64,000 bases of DNA. Origin: Oscarella lobularis. Taxonomy: Eukaryota > Porifera > Homoscleromorpha > Homosclerophorida > Oscarellidae. Shown in pieces: positions 1 through 9,665 of the stretch. The notes below the pieces were generated by a model. That model did not search any database. It was not told the origin of the DNA and was given only the letters and a program-made list of their open reading frames with translations. The stretch's first letter is position 1, and each line of letters opens with the position of its first letter. The stretch covers positions 1,488,001 through 1,552,000 of the forward strand of contig NC_089180.1 in the NCBI RefSeq assembly GCF_947507565.1, given 5' to 3'. The position numbers were made by a program, and so were the translations under genes.

Positions 1-223
1 GTAAATAAATTGGCCACAGCTTAAGTAACTATAGAATCTTACCAGAACTCAATCAAATTGCCTTTACCGGAATTTCAAATTTTAACTTTGGATATATACT
101 GATGCGTCTGAACTTACTTATTTTCATGTCCCGCCAGTATTGCTGAAGATGTTCGTTCATAGCTTTAAGTAAAAAGCGGTACTCCTACAAAACGGCAAAC
201 TCAAGAGAGGCTCTCCTCAAGTT

Positions 224-2675
224 TCAATAGCTTGCTTGGGGATTGGCAAAGTCCTGCTTGTTGTGGGTAGGTTCCAATACCACGTGAGGAACATTGACAA
301 ATCCTATTATGAGCGCACATAGTCCACGCAGTAAAATATGCAAGCAAGCCTACCAATAATTCCCCTATACTCTCTAAAAGAAGGAGTGATGAAAAAAAGG
401 AGCATTCTGTAGCCGACAGCTTACGGTCTGCCGTCCAACTGATGTGAACTTCGCTCAAACATTTTAATGAGACTATAACAAAATATCTATTTCTTTCCTC
501 CGCGTTTAGTGACCTATCTTATTCTTACCGATCGCAATTGTATACGACGAATCCCTCGCAGCTTCTATCCATGATATTAAAACCAAATATAAACGTCAGC
601 GTTTTCGGTTGAGTAAGAGCGCTAAACAGACGTCTCTCCAACTGTGAGTTGCGATACCATCTCACGGTGTCACACCGTTGCTTTATCTTGGCGATATTTT
701 CAAGTTTGTTCGCCTCTTGACGAGCGTCCGTCGCCTCTTTCTCCGCCTGACGAAAAGCAGCCTAGAACAGAAGGAAATAAAATAAAGCGCTTCCTTTGAA
801 AAATTGCGCTGCGCTTACTCTTCCTTCTCCAGACGTGTACGAAGAATCAGTCAGATTTCTAACGAACGAACGAACGAACATCACGTAGCTACAGATGTCG
901 CGCACTGCCCTAATGCTACCTCGCTTTCAGCTCAAGCTCCCTCGCTTTTTCTTGAGCTAAAACGTAAGTCTACTTAGCTGTCATCTTGCACGCGTACACG
1001 GTTACTGTACCACGCGTTGCTGCTTTTTTCGCCTCCTCTGCGTCCAATTGGGAGCGAGCTTTGAACTTTTTCGAAGTATATTCGTACTTTCTGCCGTGCA
1101 GCAATCTCTCAACTCGCGAGCAGCAGTAGAGGAGAAGGTCAAGCTTACTTTGGTCTGAAGAGGTGCTGATCAAGCCTTTTTGTCAGCACTTTCTTCCCTT
1201 GCAGGTAGATCTTCATCCTTGGATTGCAATAGAGCAGAGATAGGTAAGCGCGAAAGGAGGTGCGTTCCGAAACGGTACTTTTTCAAACAAACGTTAATTT
1301 TAAAAATAATTCAAACGCCGTCAAACCTTTGCAGACTCATGTCAAGATAATCGTCAGTCAAGCGAATGTCGTTAGGATCTGTGTGAAACTAAACGATTTC
1401 AAGATTAATGAAGATATTTAATAGTTCCAAGTCGTTTTTACATCCAATTCTGTTTCTCCAGAATCTAACACTTTGAGATTGTACAGCATAACAAGAGTTC
1501 CAGTTTCTATGAAAAAAAAACGAAGAGAAATTCTACTTGATTTAATCAATGGGCCACAGCTGTTGTGCATGCCGCTTTTGATTTTAGCAAATTGCTCCAT
1601 CAACTTCTCTTCGGTGTTGAAAGGAGAAAATTTCAAAATAATTTCCATTTCCATCAAGTGCTATATTTGTTTATAAAGTTCATTTCTCTCTATATATTTT
1701 TCGTTATACTTGATCCTTCTCAGCTTGTGATGTGGCAAAAGGGCTTCTACCCATCCATGATGGCAATGGAACAATGACCTCTTTTAATCCTTCAACTTCG
1801 TGAAAGGACCGTGACAAGAGTAGACAGGTCATCGTTTGCTTGCTGTAGTAAAGAAAAAAAATCAAAGCTGCAAGTGAAGTTGTGTCTACATACCATTTTG
1901 TAAACAGTATCATATCCTTTGCGACTCTCATGGAACCCCTAACACACTATCTTGCCTTCAAAACTATAGGCAATTATTCTTACGATTTTAGCCCATTGCC
2001 ATACTGCCCAATTTGCTCCTTTTGCGCCAGCCGTTTCGAAGACAGACCAAATTTGATGATGTTAGCAGTTTCCTCTATATAACAATTTGAAACGCAGATC
2101 ATACATACATATATAACTGAAACTAACCTGGATTCATTCCTTCGCCATCATCAAGAAAAGACAAAATTCGACTTTTGCGAACTTTGTCACATTTTTCTGC
2201 ACCGAAAAATAATGAATTTTTATTTATTTATTGCTGGCGCCCTTACCTGTGTAAATTCGGATGGATTTTGCCTGGGCATCCCTAGAAAAGTCGAATAGGA
2301 GCAGATTGACCGTGCCCCCCGTATCATCTCACCTTGCGTTGTCTACGAGTTCCGCCAAAGCGCCGAACAAGAATTCGTGGGTGGTGCTAAAATTGAAAAT
2401 AATAACACTCCTCCTTCAGAGACCCTCCCTTGATTTCCCGGATAAACACGGAAGAAGACCTTTACTTCTTCCCGTGTTGATAGGGCCCTATCGGACGTGG
2501 CCACGCGCGACGTACGTCCGAACTGGTTCCTTGAGCCGCCAAAATCCAAGCGAAAGCTGCGATTTTCGGCGGTACAAGGAACCGAAGCGTCCTACATGTA
2601 CCTGTTGGTGTGCAAGTAGTCGTAGCTGAGCTGAGCTCGACAGAGGCCGCTATATTTGCTCGGCGTAGCGTCCAT
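224..2675 (-). CDS. MORC2: MORC2-like GHKL ATPase, N-terminal two thirds
   Basis: MORC proteins are nuclear GHKL ATPases that compact chromatin and silence transposons. The first exon (2675-2602) starts at an ATG and ends in YDYLHTNS; exon 2 (2386-2333) reads [18 protein letters not shown], the Mg-binding N box; exon 3 is 2281-2247. Next come FLDDGEGM (about 2130-2203), [10 protein letters not shown] (about 1984-2079) and [13 protein letters not shown] (about 1897-1938), the remaining GHKL motifs. Then follow the transducer/S5 portion ([35 protein letters not shown]), a charged coiled-coil insertion (about 1080-690), FGFNIMDR (about 560) and [12 protein letters not shown] (about 260). Introns are about 50-80 bp. 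The order matches MORC2 more closely than MORC3/4. An in-frame TGA lies at 224-226 just after ANPQASY; the CW zinc finger and C-terminal domains are not seen and may lie beyond the left edge. MORC identity is secure; the T-H-E-F-L-F-G context favours MORC2. Confidence 0.85.
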
Positions 2676-2759
2676 GAGCACGCGTACACTTGTACAAACG
2701 CTATACAACACGGACAACACAACGTAGTGATAGACAGCGTTTTGCGCAAGCTTCAGTTG

Positions 2760-3340
2760 GCCACGTGACATATAGAATCGTCACACTCCTCCCCTCTTCA
2801 CAGTCCCGGACAAAAAGACAACTTTTTGACACCAGCCACTACTAAAGCTAGATTTAGAAATGGATTCCTCTACTTATGGTCCATAGATGTCCACGTGATA
2901 TGATTCCTTTGACGTTTTGGTGAGACTTTGTGACATGTTTGCAGGAGCCAGAGGGGGAAGTTTGTATCTTTTCTGCCGCCTTCCTGGGAGAAGGAAGCTG
3001 ACTGTATTTAAAATTTATTTGAAGGCAAATCATAGATTCCAATTAAATATTGCCTTTTTGTATTCGCTTGAAAGAAATCCCCAATTTTTAGGCACAAACT
3101 GTTCTTTGGCTAAAATAATTTTCTGCACTCAGAAACTCCATCCTTATCAGGGCAATTTTTGTCTCATGATTTGGCTACTGGCAGGGTGAGTAGTCGACAG
3201 CAAAGGACCTATAAGTCTACTTGCTTAGTAGTACTGTATTTCTACGGTTTAGACGCGAAAATGATTGAGACAATAGAGTAGAGTACGCTCACGAGCGCTA
3301 CAACACAAGTCTAAAGTAGACAGTATAATAGCAGAGCAAT
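2760..3340. other. No gene recognised
   Basis: This stretch lies between the MORC2-like start and the kinase-like tail. It is AT-rich with a few short open frames, none with recognisable motifs. The minus-strand MORC2-like gene presumably has its promoter at its right-hand edge. Confidence 0.4.
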
Positions 3341-3346
3341 TGACAT

Positions 3347-3508
3347 TCATAGCTGAGACAAGTGCTTCTCCAGGAAGAAGCAATCGTGCTCCTTACGTAT
3401 GCGCTGATCAAACGCTGCTCCTTTTGGCCAATCGATTCCGTCGTTGAGAGGTACAGGATAGTAAACTGAGGCTTCTTTTCCCGACCAATCAAAGTCAATG
3501 AGATTCAC
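3347..3508 (-). CDS. C-terminal fragment of a kinase-like protein
   Basis: The frame reads LIDFDWSGK, then YYPVPLND, then RKEHDCFFLEKHL and a stop. An IDFDWAGK-type motif with this spacing is known to me from the C-terminus of atypical protein-kinase-like domains that occur in large, often transposon-associated families of fungi, oomycetes and some early animals (Crinkler-linked kinases). Only about 52 residues are present. It follows directly on the sulfite oxidase relic on the same strand, so it may be a remnant. The family call is tentative because the N-terminal kinase lobe and catalytic loop are absent. Confidence 0.4.
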   Translation of the reverse strand: MNLIDFDWSGKEASVYYPVPLNDGIDWPKGAAFDQRIRKEHDCFFLEKHLSQL

Positions 3509-3776
3509 TTAGCAACGAGAGGGGCGGTTTGGCGTTGAAAGGTCGTCGTGAGCGAATATTGAGCAAAGGACTTCGTTCCGGCGGGGGCGTGACGTCTTCC
3601 GGTGCTAATCGGCCAATTTTCATTGATTCTAATAATTCGTGAGCGTCTTTGCTGTCGATGTGGACCTGATAGACGGCCCAGAAGGGATCGATCGCCTTTC
3701 CCGCTGCCATGGTGATTTTCGATCGGCCGCCCGGATGTGAATCCTAAACGTGGTCTTTGCATGTCACCCAGATGCC
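3498..3776 (-). pseudogene. SUOX: Sulfite oxidase relic (cytochrome b5 domain end)
   Basis: Sulfite oxidase is the mitochondrial molybdenum/heme enzyme that turns sulfite into sulfate. The frame gives GIWVTCKDHV, an in-frame TAG (3744-3746), then DSHPGGRSKITMAAGKAIDP and FWAVYQVH, the heme-binding HPGG segment and the end of the cytochrome b5 fold, followed by the linker RRPFNAKPPLSLL. About seven residues usually found between KDHV and the HPGG segment (YDVTEF-like) are missing at the stop. The molybdopterin domain, about 350 residues in the family, is absent downstream. No splice sites would remove the stop. It reads as a decayed piece of a duplicated gene rather than a working copy; the family assignment is firm. 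Confidence 0.85.
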
Positions 3777-4339
3777 CCGCCCAAGCCGACGCTCGTTGTC
3801 GCTCCGTTGCGAGTTGTTTACGATCGTCGAGAGGCTTCGAGGTAGAATCTCATCTCCTGCGATGAACGCAGAGAGTTTACTGCCTGTGGAGTATTCGCGC
3901 GTGTGACGCACTCACGTTGCGCATGACGCAGGTTGCCTACGCAGCACGTGAGGCACCCATGCCGTTGCTTAGTTAATTAAGGATGCTTGTTGATGCTGCC
4001 CATCTCCTCTCCTTGTCCTTTATATTCTGACGACGATTGTGGAAGTGGTAGCGTTCGAGGACGGATATTTCAGTTGGGTCGCCGCGTCTCTTTTGTCTAA
4101 CCCGGTGAGCTCACTGTAGAGACTATAACGTTCTATCCACATAGGCCATGCTGTTGGGCGCGTAAAGTCAAATGACGAAAAACGGACGACATCGTTTTCT
4201 TTTTTGAACGCACGCTAACTGTCGCTAAGCAGGCTGACGTAACTGCTGACGTATGATGTTTGGAGAAGCCAATAATTTTGAATTTGGCTTCAGAAATTCG
4301 TTACAATTCATTACAATTCATTATAAATTATTTATTTCT
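3777..4339. other. No gene recognised between SUOX relic and EFTUD2
   Basis: On the plus strand a short frame at about 4030-4108 (ending FEDGYFSWVAASLLSNP before a GTGAGC donor) could be an isolated exon, but I do not recognise it. The rest shows nothing beyond AT-rich sequence near 4290-4340. Confidence 0.3.
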
Positions 4340-5583
4340 TACCCTATAAGCGAATTCACTTCGTCTATGACGTGTTTCAGTTTGTAGTAGGCGTCCGCTG
4401 GAGGCAACTTGAGTTCCAAGATGAGTCGATCGATCTGGGGGAGGGGGAACGAGAATCTATTACACATAAAAAAATTTAGTTAGTGCGAGAATTCGCGCAC
4501 CTTGTCGATGCAAAGCAAAATAGGCAATAGCTCTTGAACAGCGTGCTTGATCAGCCGCTCCGTGTTCAACATAACCTAAAAGGAGAACCCTCTCTTTTTT
4601 CCACCCTTTCGTAAGACGACTACTGTACTTACACCCTCTGAAGCATCGACGAAGATGACGACGCCGTCGCATATTTGAAGAGCTGCCGTTACTTCGTCGG
4701 AGAAATTCACGTGACCTGCGTGCAATCAGATATTCATTTATTTATTTATTTTCTTTCCCGTCTTTCATTTTTTTCTTGCCTGGCGTGTCGACGACGTTGA
4801 ATAAGAACGATTTGTCCTTGAGATCTTGAAGAACGAGACTGACGGGCGTGCTCTTGATGCTGACGTCGCGCTCCTGTTCCGTGAAGAGCGTGTCCGTGTA
4901 GCGAAGCTAGATATAAGACGGTCCAGATCAATATAATAATAATAATAAAGAAAATTCTTTCTCTACGTCTTTGTCTTCTCTAGAATGAATTCCTGGATGA
5001 GTCTGCTCAATCAATGAGAAGATCGACGAAGAAAGTCTGATAGAGAGAGACATTCGTTTTGGTGACGTCACAAAGGTATCAATTTAAACCTTTCCGTGAT
5101 GAAGGTGACCGATGAAAGCAACGCTGCGAATCAACTCGGAATTGTCCATCAAATCGGCGAGAAATCTTATATACACAAGGTTACTATAGTGACGAAAGAC
5201 GCAATGCAAAACTCCTCACTCCAAGTCGTAAACGGTGTCGGGAGTGTCTCGTTCGACGTGAGAAAACTTGACTTTCTTGTCGGGAGCAATGATTGGTTCT
5301 GAGAAAAAATATCATCTCGCTCAAACGAGAGACTACTTTACATGTATTAGCTATATGGCCAACCTGTCAAAGGTTGAGTATCCTCTTCTTGAACAATAGT
5401 CTATCAATAAATAAACAAATGAGGATTATTAATTAATTAATTAATTAATTAATACGATATTTGAGTTTTTCTTACCTCGACTATAAAAATTAGCAAGTTT
5501 CCTTTTTTCTTCTATAGTACTGACCTCGTGCAAGACAACGGCTGTAGAGGGATCTATCTCTTCTTCCTCTTCATATTCTCCTC
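4340..5583 (-). pseudogene. EFTUD2: EFTUD2 (U5 snRNP GTPase) N-terminal fragment
   Basis: EFTUD2/Snu114 is the EF-2-like GTPase of the U5 snRNP that governs spliceosome activation. Exons read, in order: DPSTAVVLHE (5583-5525), a poorly matching exon near 5470-5510, [45 protein letters not shown] with the G1 loop GHLHHGK, then [27 protein letters not shown], the G3 motif [33 protein letters not shown], and [18 protein letters not shown], ending at a GT donor near 4340. A four-base repeat insertion in the exon after the P-loop (about 5020) breaks the frame. The acidic N-terminus is cut at a hairpin (see 5530-5635), and everything after the first third of the protein is missing. The identity is very secure; as it stands the copy cannot make the protein. 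Confidence 0.9.
5427..5453. repeat. (TTAA)n microsatellite
   Basis: Perfect TTAA tandem repeat inside an EFTUD2 intron; a similar tract lies at 56757-56787. Confidence 0.95.
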
Positions 5584-5635
5584 CTAAAATATGAAGAGGA
5601 AGAAGAGATAGATCCCTCTACAGCCGTTGTCTTGC
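5530..5635. repeat. Near-perfect 48-bp inverted repeat at the EFTUD2 break
   Basis: Bases 5530-5577 are repeated in reverse complement at 5588-5635 with a 10-base spacer. The left arm is the coding exon for the acidic EYEEEEEIDPSTAVVLHE segment of EFTUD2; the right arm is a non-coding mirror copy. Homology to EFTUD2 ends here. Confidence 0.95.
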
Positions 5636-5845
5636 CCTTGAAGTCTTTCATTCGAACCGCTGCGGTATGGAGACGGATCCTTCGAGGGGCATCGTCGCGC
5701 CGGATTCGGATAAATCCAGTCCGAATATCTCCAGGAGCATGATTGGATGGTGATTTGCGACGAAAGGGACGAAAGCACGAATCGCAGACCTCTCCCCGTA
5801 GTCTCGCGTAGCCCGGATATCTTCACGAAGGGGGAGGTATTTACA

Positions 5846-6056
5846 ACCCGTATGAGACGTAGTCTGAGACCCATTGAGACGTAGTCTGAGACCAATTGGG
5901 ACGGAATCTGAGACCCATTGAGACGGAATCTGAGACCGACTGAGACGTATTATGAGACCGACAGAGACGTATTATGAGACCGACTGAGACGTATTCTGAG
6001 ACGTACTGAGACGTAGTATGAGACAATGAAAAATTGGGTTGAGGACTTTCGTCACA
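5846..6056 (+). repeat. Left terminal array of the KDZ element
   Basis: About ten degenerate copies of a 14-20-base unit built on GAGACGTA and CTGAGACC, spaced every 15-20 bases, followed by the block shared with the right end. Such arrays are likely transposase-binding sites. Confidence 0.85.
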
Positions 6057-6130
6057 CAATTACCAATTAGGCCGCTCACTCGCTCACCCAACCAGATTTA
6101 TTTCAATAACGCACGCACATGAATTAATCA

Positions 6131-6169
6131 ATGAATGAATGAATGAATGAATGAATGAATGAATGAATG
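6131..6169. repeat. (GAAT)n microsatellite
   Basis: Ten tandem GAAT units just inside the left end of the KDZ element, downstream of the Ulp1/PHD gene. Confidence 0.95.
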
Positions 6170-6209
6170 CTGAACAGAAATAATCCTCGATACAATCCTT
6201 TACGTCAAA

Positions 6210-7768
6210 TCAGTGTTTCTTAGAAATTTCTCTAGCCTTTCTCTTCCTTCCCCTCCTTGCGCTGCATTCACTGCAGATGAAATGGCTTGGCGCTTTTTGA
6301 TGCCCAAAGCAGTCGTTATGAAACCATTCATGGCAGCTGTCGCAGTCGAACATTGTGGCGGAGAACGTCTCTGGCAGGCGGCAGACGCAGTACACCTTGA
6401 TGGTTATTGTGCAGGCCTCGGCCCTAGCGATTTTTGTGCGTCGTTGCCTTTTAGGAAATGGGCTAAATTTGTTTTCTTTAATGCACTTCGCCAGATGCCC
6501 TCTCATAGCTTCAGGTCGGAAAATAACCGTGTTGACATCGCCTCCGGTGGCAACTTCTACAAGGAAAGCGACTGCGAACACTCCACAGTCACTTCCGTTC
6601 TGCTGCTGCTGAACGGGTAGCACGTGCACGTTAAAAGATGAATCGTGCGTTCTGTAGATGGATGCTAATTGATTTTCAAGGGTTGAATCTAATGATCCGC
6701 TAAACAAGCTGTCGTAGAGATATATGTTACCCTCCTCGTCGCTAGAGGTGGCAACCCAGTGCATGCGGCTGACGTTCAAGATTTGTATATTGTTGTTCCG
6801 GACGACGCGGTATTGCAACGATTCGCCTAATGTTGTTGCCTGAAATCCGTCAAGATTTGGAAATTGTTTCTCCATTATTTCAAGGCTGTCATTCATAACT
6901 TCGTCATTTAGCCACATCCTTCGGCGAGTCACATATTCTGGCAGATCTTGAGGAGGCTCGACGATGATGATGGGCCACGAAGGAGAAGACAGTAGCGCCG
7001 GTGACGTTGCTGCTGTATTCGGTGTTGTACGTTGTTCTGGCGTTGTAGGCTGCACTGTTTTCACCGGGGTTGATGGCATGAGAGACGAAACAGGTAATAC
7101 CTACATGATGACCATGAACAAAATTGTTGTTAAAGCCTACGTTGGTTTGATCATTTGTACCTCCTTGGAAGTCAGCGCTGTTGCAGTACCTGCAGAAATT
7201 AGAGACGAATAAGTACGAAATCAAGTATGTAAACGTAATCTTACCCTCACACCAAGTGACATAAGATTGTACAATGCGGCGTAGGACTTCGGTCCACGAA
7301 CATGTCCTTTTTGCCAACTCTCGCCTGTCCTGGCTGGGATTTTCAAAAGAAAAATCGATTGGCCACCAATCCGGTTTGTTGGCCTCAACGCCCCATCCAG
7401 GCTTTCCTCTACCTATAATGTAATACAGTATTTCATTACACAAAACCACTATGTAATTGAAATGTAAATGTATATTATTAGTAATAACAACTCTGCCGCA
7501 GACATAAACAAGGCAAACCTGTCGTCATTTTGACCAATTTCGGAATCAGAGCCTTTAGTTCATGAAGGCCTTTTAACTCCGGATTTAGAGCTGAACGTCG
7601 TATAGCGTCTCTTTCGTCAACTATTGGCGCCGTTTTCAGAGCATCGGAAATGTCATCTTCACACGAATTCACCGCCTTCTTCACTATGGCGGCCACAGCA
7701 GCGTCTCCATGTACAATTAGGTCTGTACCCTTTCTGAAGTATACGGCAGCTGCTAGTTGGCCGCTTGC
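6210..7768 (-). CDS. NRF1-type DBD - Ulp1 SUMO protease - PHD finger protein of the KDZ element
   Basis: Four exons (7768-7519, 7412-7245, 7189-7161, 7100-6210) splice with GT-AG borders into one open frame of 445 residues. Residues 1-83 carry SGQLAAAVYF and AIVKKAVNSCEDDISDAL, like the start of the NRF1 DNA-binding region; residues 84-139 carry TGRGKPGWG, KPDWWPIDFSF and CSWTEVLRRIV, the NRF1/EWG core. A Ser/Thr/Pro linker follows. The C48 protease domain has MHWVA (His263), YDS (Asp279), QQNGSDCG (Gln315, Cys321): the full catalytic set. The C4HC3 PHD finger has Cys387, 389, 402, 405, His410, Cys413, 425 and 428, then a basic tail. Expected roles are site-specific DNA binding, SUMO removal and histone reading, helping transposition or escape from silencing; this is inference. 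No lesion is visible. The first exon follows an acceptor, so a short upstream exon or an internal start is possible. Confidence 0.85.
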
Positions 7769-7837
7769 CTAAAAATAGATACATGAAGAGAGATATGGAA
7801 TTGTTTGGCCAGCGTGCCATACCCTATCAATTAAGTT

Positions 7838-9313
7838 ATGCGTAAAGCCTGGCTAGGGTTTGTCCACAATGTATTGAAAAACATGGATTTGACAGAGTCT
7901 TTCATCTGCAATTCCTGCGGACAATTGCCCGAAGTGTTGTCGTTTGACGTTGGGCTGCCGAAAGGACCTAATGAAAGCATCTGTCGAGAACCCCGCCAGT
8001 ATCGACACGCCTATCGTCGACGGATCACGTTTCAGTGATAGGGTGTGCATTCGTGACGCAAATGCGAGGAAATTGTTATCAGAATTGTGCTCCGGAAGAC
8101 GAAACGGTCCGATTGCATTGTCAGCGCATACTGTCGACCAAATTGTTCAACGACTGGACATGGGCAACCTAACCAGCTTATCAAATTTTCTGCAAATTTT
8201 ATATCGCGAAGAAGGCTGTATACCGGGGCCGTTGATTTTTGCTCTCAAAAGCATTGCCAAGTCGTCGTCTTGTTGCGGGTTATTGCAAATAGGTGGTACA
8301 GATCCTTTGTCAACCATGTGCAGATCTATAGGAAGGAAGTTTGTGGAAGGTGATGAGATATCTTTAATCGAAATGGAGACTGTTTATAAGCAAGCGCCGT
8401 TTCTTGGAAAATACATATCAACTTGCCTTGAAAACGTTTCGTCTGAAGAATTGATGACATCGTGTCGAGCGCTTTGCGGCGATATCATTCGCCTGGCATT
8501 GTCACCATACGACCCTGCCGATGAGCTATCGTCTGCCAGCTTCGACCAAGATGACGAAATGAAATTCTTCCCTAACTGGCCCACTTGTCGAAGGTAAGTG
8601 CAGTCCAAGCACGTGCACTCAAATAAATTAAGAAAGAAAGAAATAGATAAATAAATAGAAACATAAGTAAGTAAATAAGTAACGTTATCATTTTTAGGCT
8701 TCCTTTGTACAAAGCTGACAGTAAAAGAAAGGAAAGCAAAATCTGCCAAAAGAAGAAGAAAGGCCACAGAACGCTTTCTCCAGGGATTCTCACTGTCTTT
8801 TGCCGTCATGGTGTTTCATACGGTTTCCAACTTCTGATCGACGTGGAGAGTCCGCGAACAGTATTCCAGCTTTTAGCGACAGCTTTTGAGAAACAACCAA
8901 GATACGTATTTTACGACAACGCCTGCAACTTACACGAGTACATTCTGAACAGGTACATGACATTAGATAATTCGTCTACTATATAATATTCATTTTGATT
9001 CAGAGAGCCTAACTTGTGTAAGGGTACAACTTTTCTCGTGGACCGTTTCCACTGGTGGAACCACACAGGGTATAATGTTACAAAAACAGCCACCGCATAG
9101 ACGCTAATACCGTTTATTAGATGTTCAGAAGGCTACTGCGTTGATACGTACATCAACCCTGTGCTGCAGTCGATGAACAGTCAGGTTAATGAGCAAGGGC
9201 ATTCAGGGCTTGTGAGAATGAAATCGCAATGCGCATACATGTCCCCAGAGAATTTAATGCGACATGTTACATTATTTTTAGCTATTAGGAACAGGGACAA
9301 AAAATTGAAATAA
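7838..9313 (+). pseudogene. KDZ transposase
   Basis: Exons 7838-8593, 8698-8952, 9004-9069 and 9121-9313 join with correct phases. The N-terminal part has FICNSCGQLPEV, then TLGCRKDLMKAS. The catalytic part has LSPGILTVFCRHGVSYGF, LLIDVESP, YVFYDNACNLHEYILNR, FLVDRFHWWNHTGCSEGY and MNSQVNEQGHSGL, which is the conserved core of KDZ transposases with the acidic catalytic residues in DVESP, YDNAC and the NEQ helix. Between LSFD and TLGCRKD (about 7940-7948) the reading frame changes with a few bases missing, so this copy probably cannot make a full transposase. It starts only 70 bp from the divergent accessory gene, so the two probably share a promoter region. Confidence 0.85.
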
Positions 9314-9346
9314 TGTTGATTAGTTAGATAGGCCTATTTGTTATTG

Positions 9347-9514
9347 GTGTGACGAAAGTCCTCAACCTAATTTTTCATTGTCTCATACTAACTCTCAGTA
9401 CGTCTCATAATACGTCTCAATGGGTCTCAGACTACGTCTCAATGGGTCTCAGACTACGTCTCAATGGGTCTCAGACTACGTCTCAATGGGTCTCAGACTA
9501 CGTCTCATACGGGT
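9347..9514 (-). repeat. Right terminal array of the KDZ element
   Basis: Inverted counterpart of the left array. Four nearly identical 21-base units (ACGTCTCAATGGGTCTCAGA type) run up to the terminal CATACGGGT. This side is more regular than the left one, as expected after recent tandem expansion. Confidence 0.9.
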
Positions 9515-9665
9515 AATTCTTATATGGACCAGGGATGCGCACGTGGCTGCAGAGCATCCGGGAACTTATTATGACGCATTTGTGCAATCAGGTGGTGCAA
9601 TAGATGTAAGGTCGCATTGCAGCTCCTTTTTACTAATTGTTGTGTTCATCCTGCAGCGGATAATA
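9515..9665 (+). other. Sequence flanking the KDZ element; possible exon
   Basis: The plus strand is open (WTRDAHVAAEHPGTYYDAF) up to a GTAAGG donor at about 9605. Left of the element, 5650-5845 is also open on the plus strand (WMVICDERDESTNRRPLP, SPDIFTKGEVFTT). The two could be one gene split by the insertion, but I do not recognise the product. Confidence 0.25.

Larger units (their letters stand above)
5846..9514. mobile_element. KDZ-superfamily DNA transposon with accessory gene
   Basis: The element is about 3.7 kb. Its ends are inverted: ACCCGTATGAGACG at 5846 and its complement ending at 9514, followed by subterminal arrays of a GAGACGTAnTmTGAGACC-like unit. Inside the arrays both ends share an inverted single-copy block around GAGGACTTTCGTCACAC (about 6036-6060 and 9349-9370). 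Two divergent genes fill it: on the plus strand a transposase with KDZ hallmarks (YDNACNLHEYILNR, FHWWNHTGCSEGY, NSQVNEQGH), on the minus strand an NRF1-DBD/Ulp1/PHD protein. KDZ (Kyakuja-Dileera-Zisupton) elements are cut-and-paste DNA transposons known from fungi, algae and some animals. I see no matching target-site duplication: the flanks are TATTTACA and AATTCTTA. Confidence 0.88.

Noticed and set aside
2261-2629. 122-codon plus-strand open frame
   Set aside because: It is antisense to the first MORC2-like exons, which match the family strongly on the other strand.
3780-4110. Possible ABC-transporter exon (FEDGYFSW)
   Set aside because: The motif is too short and no Walker A, signature or neighbouring exon is found.
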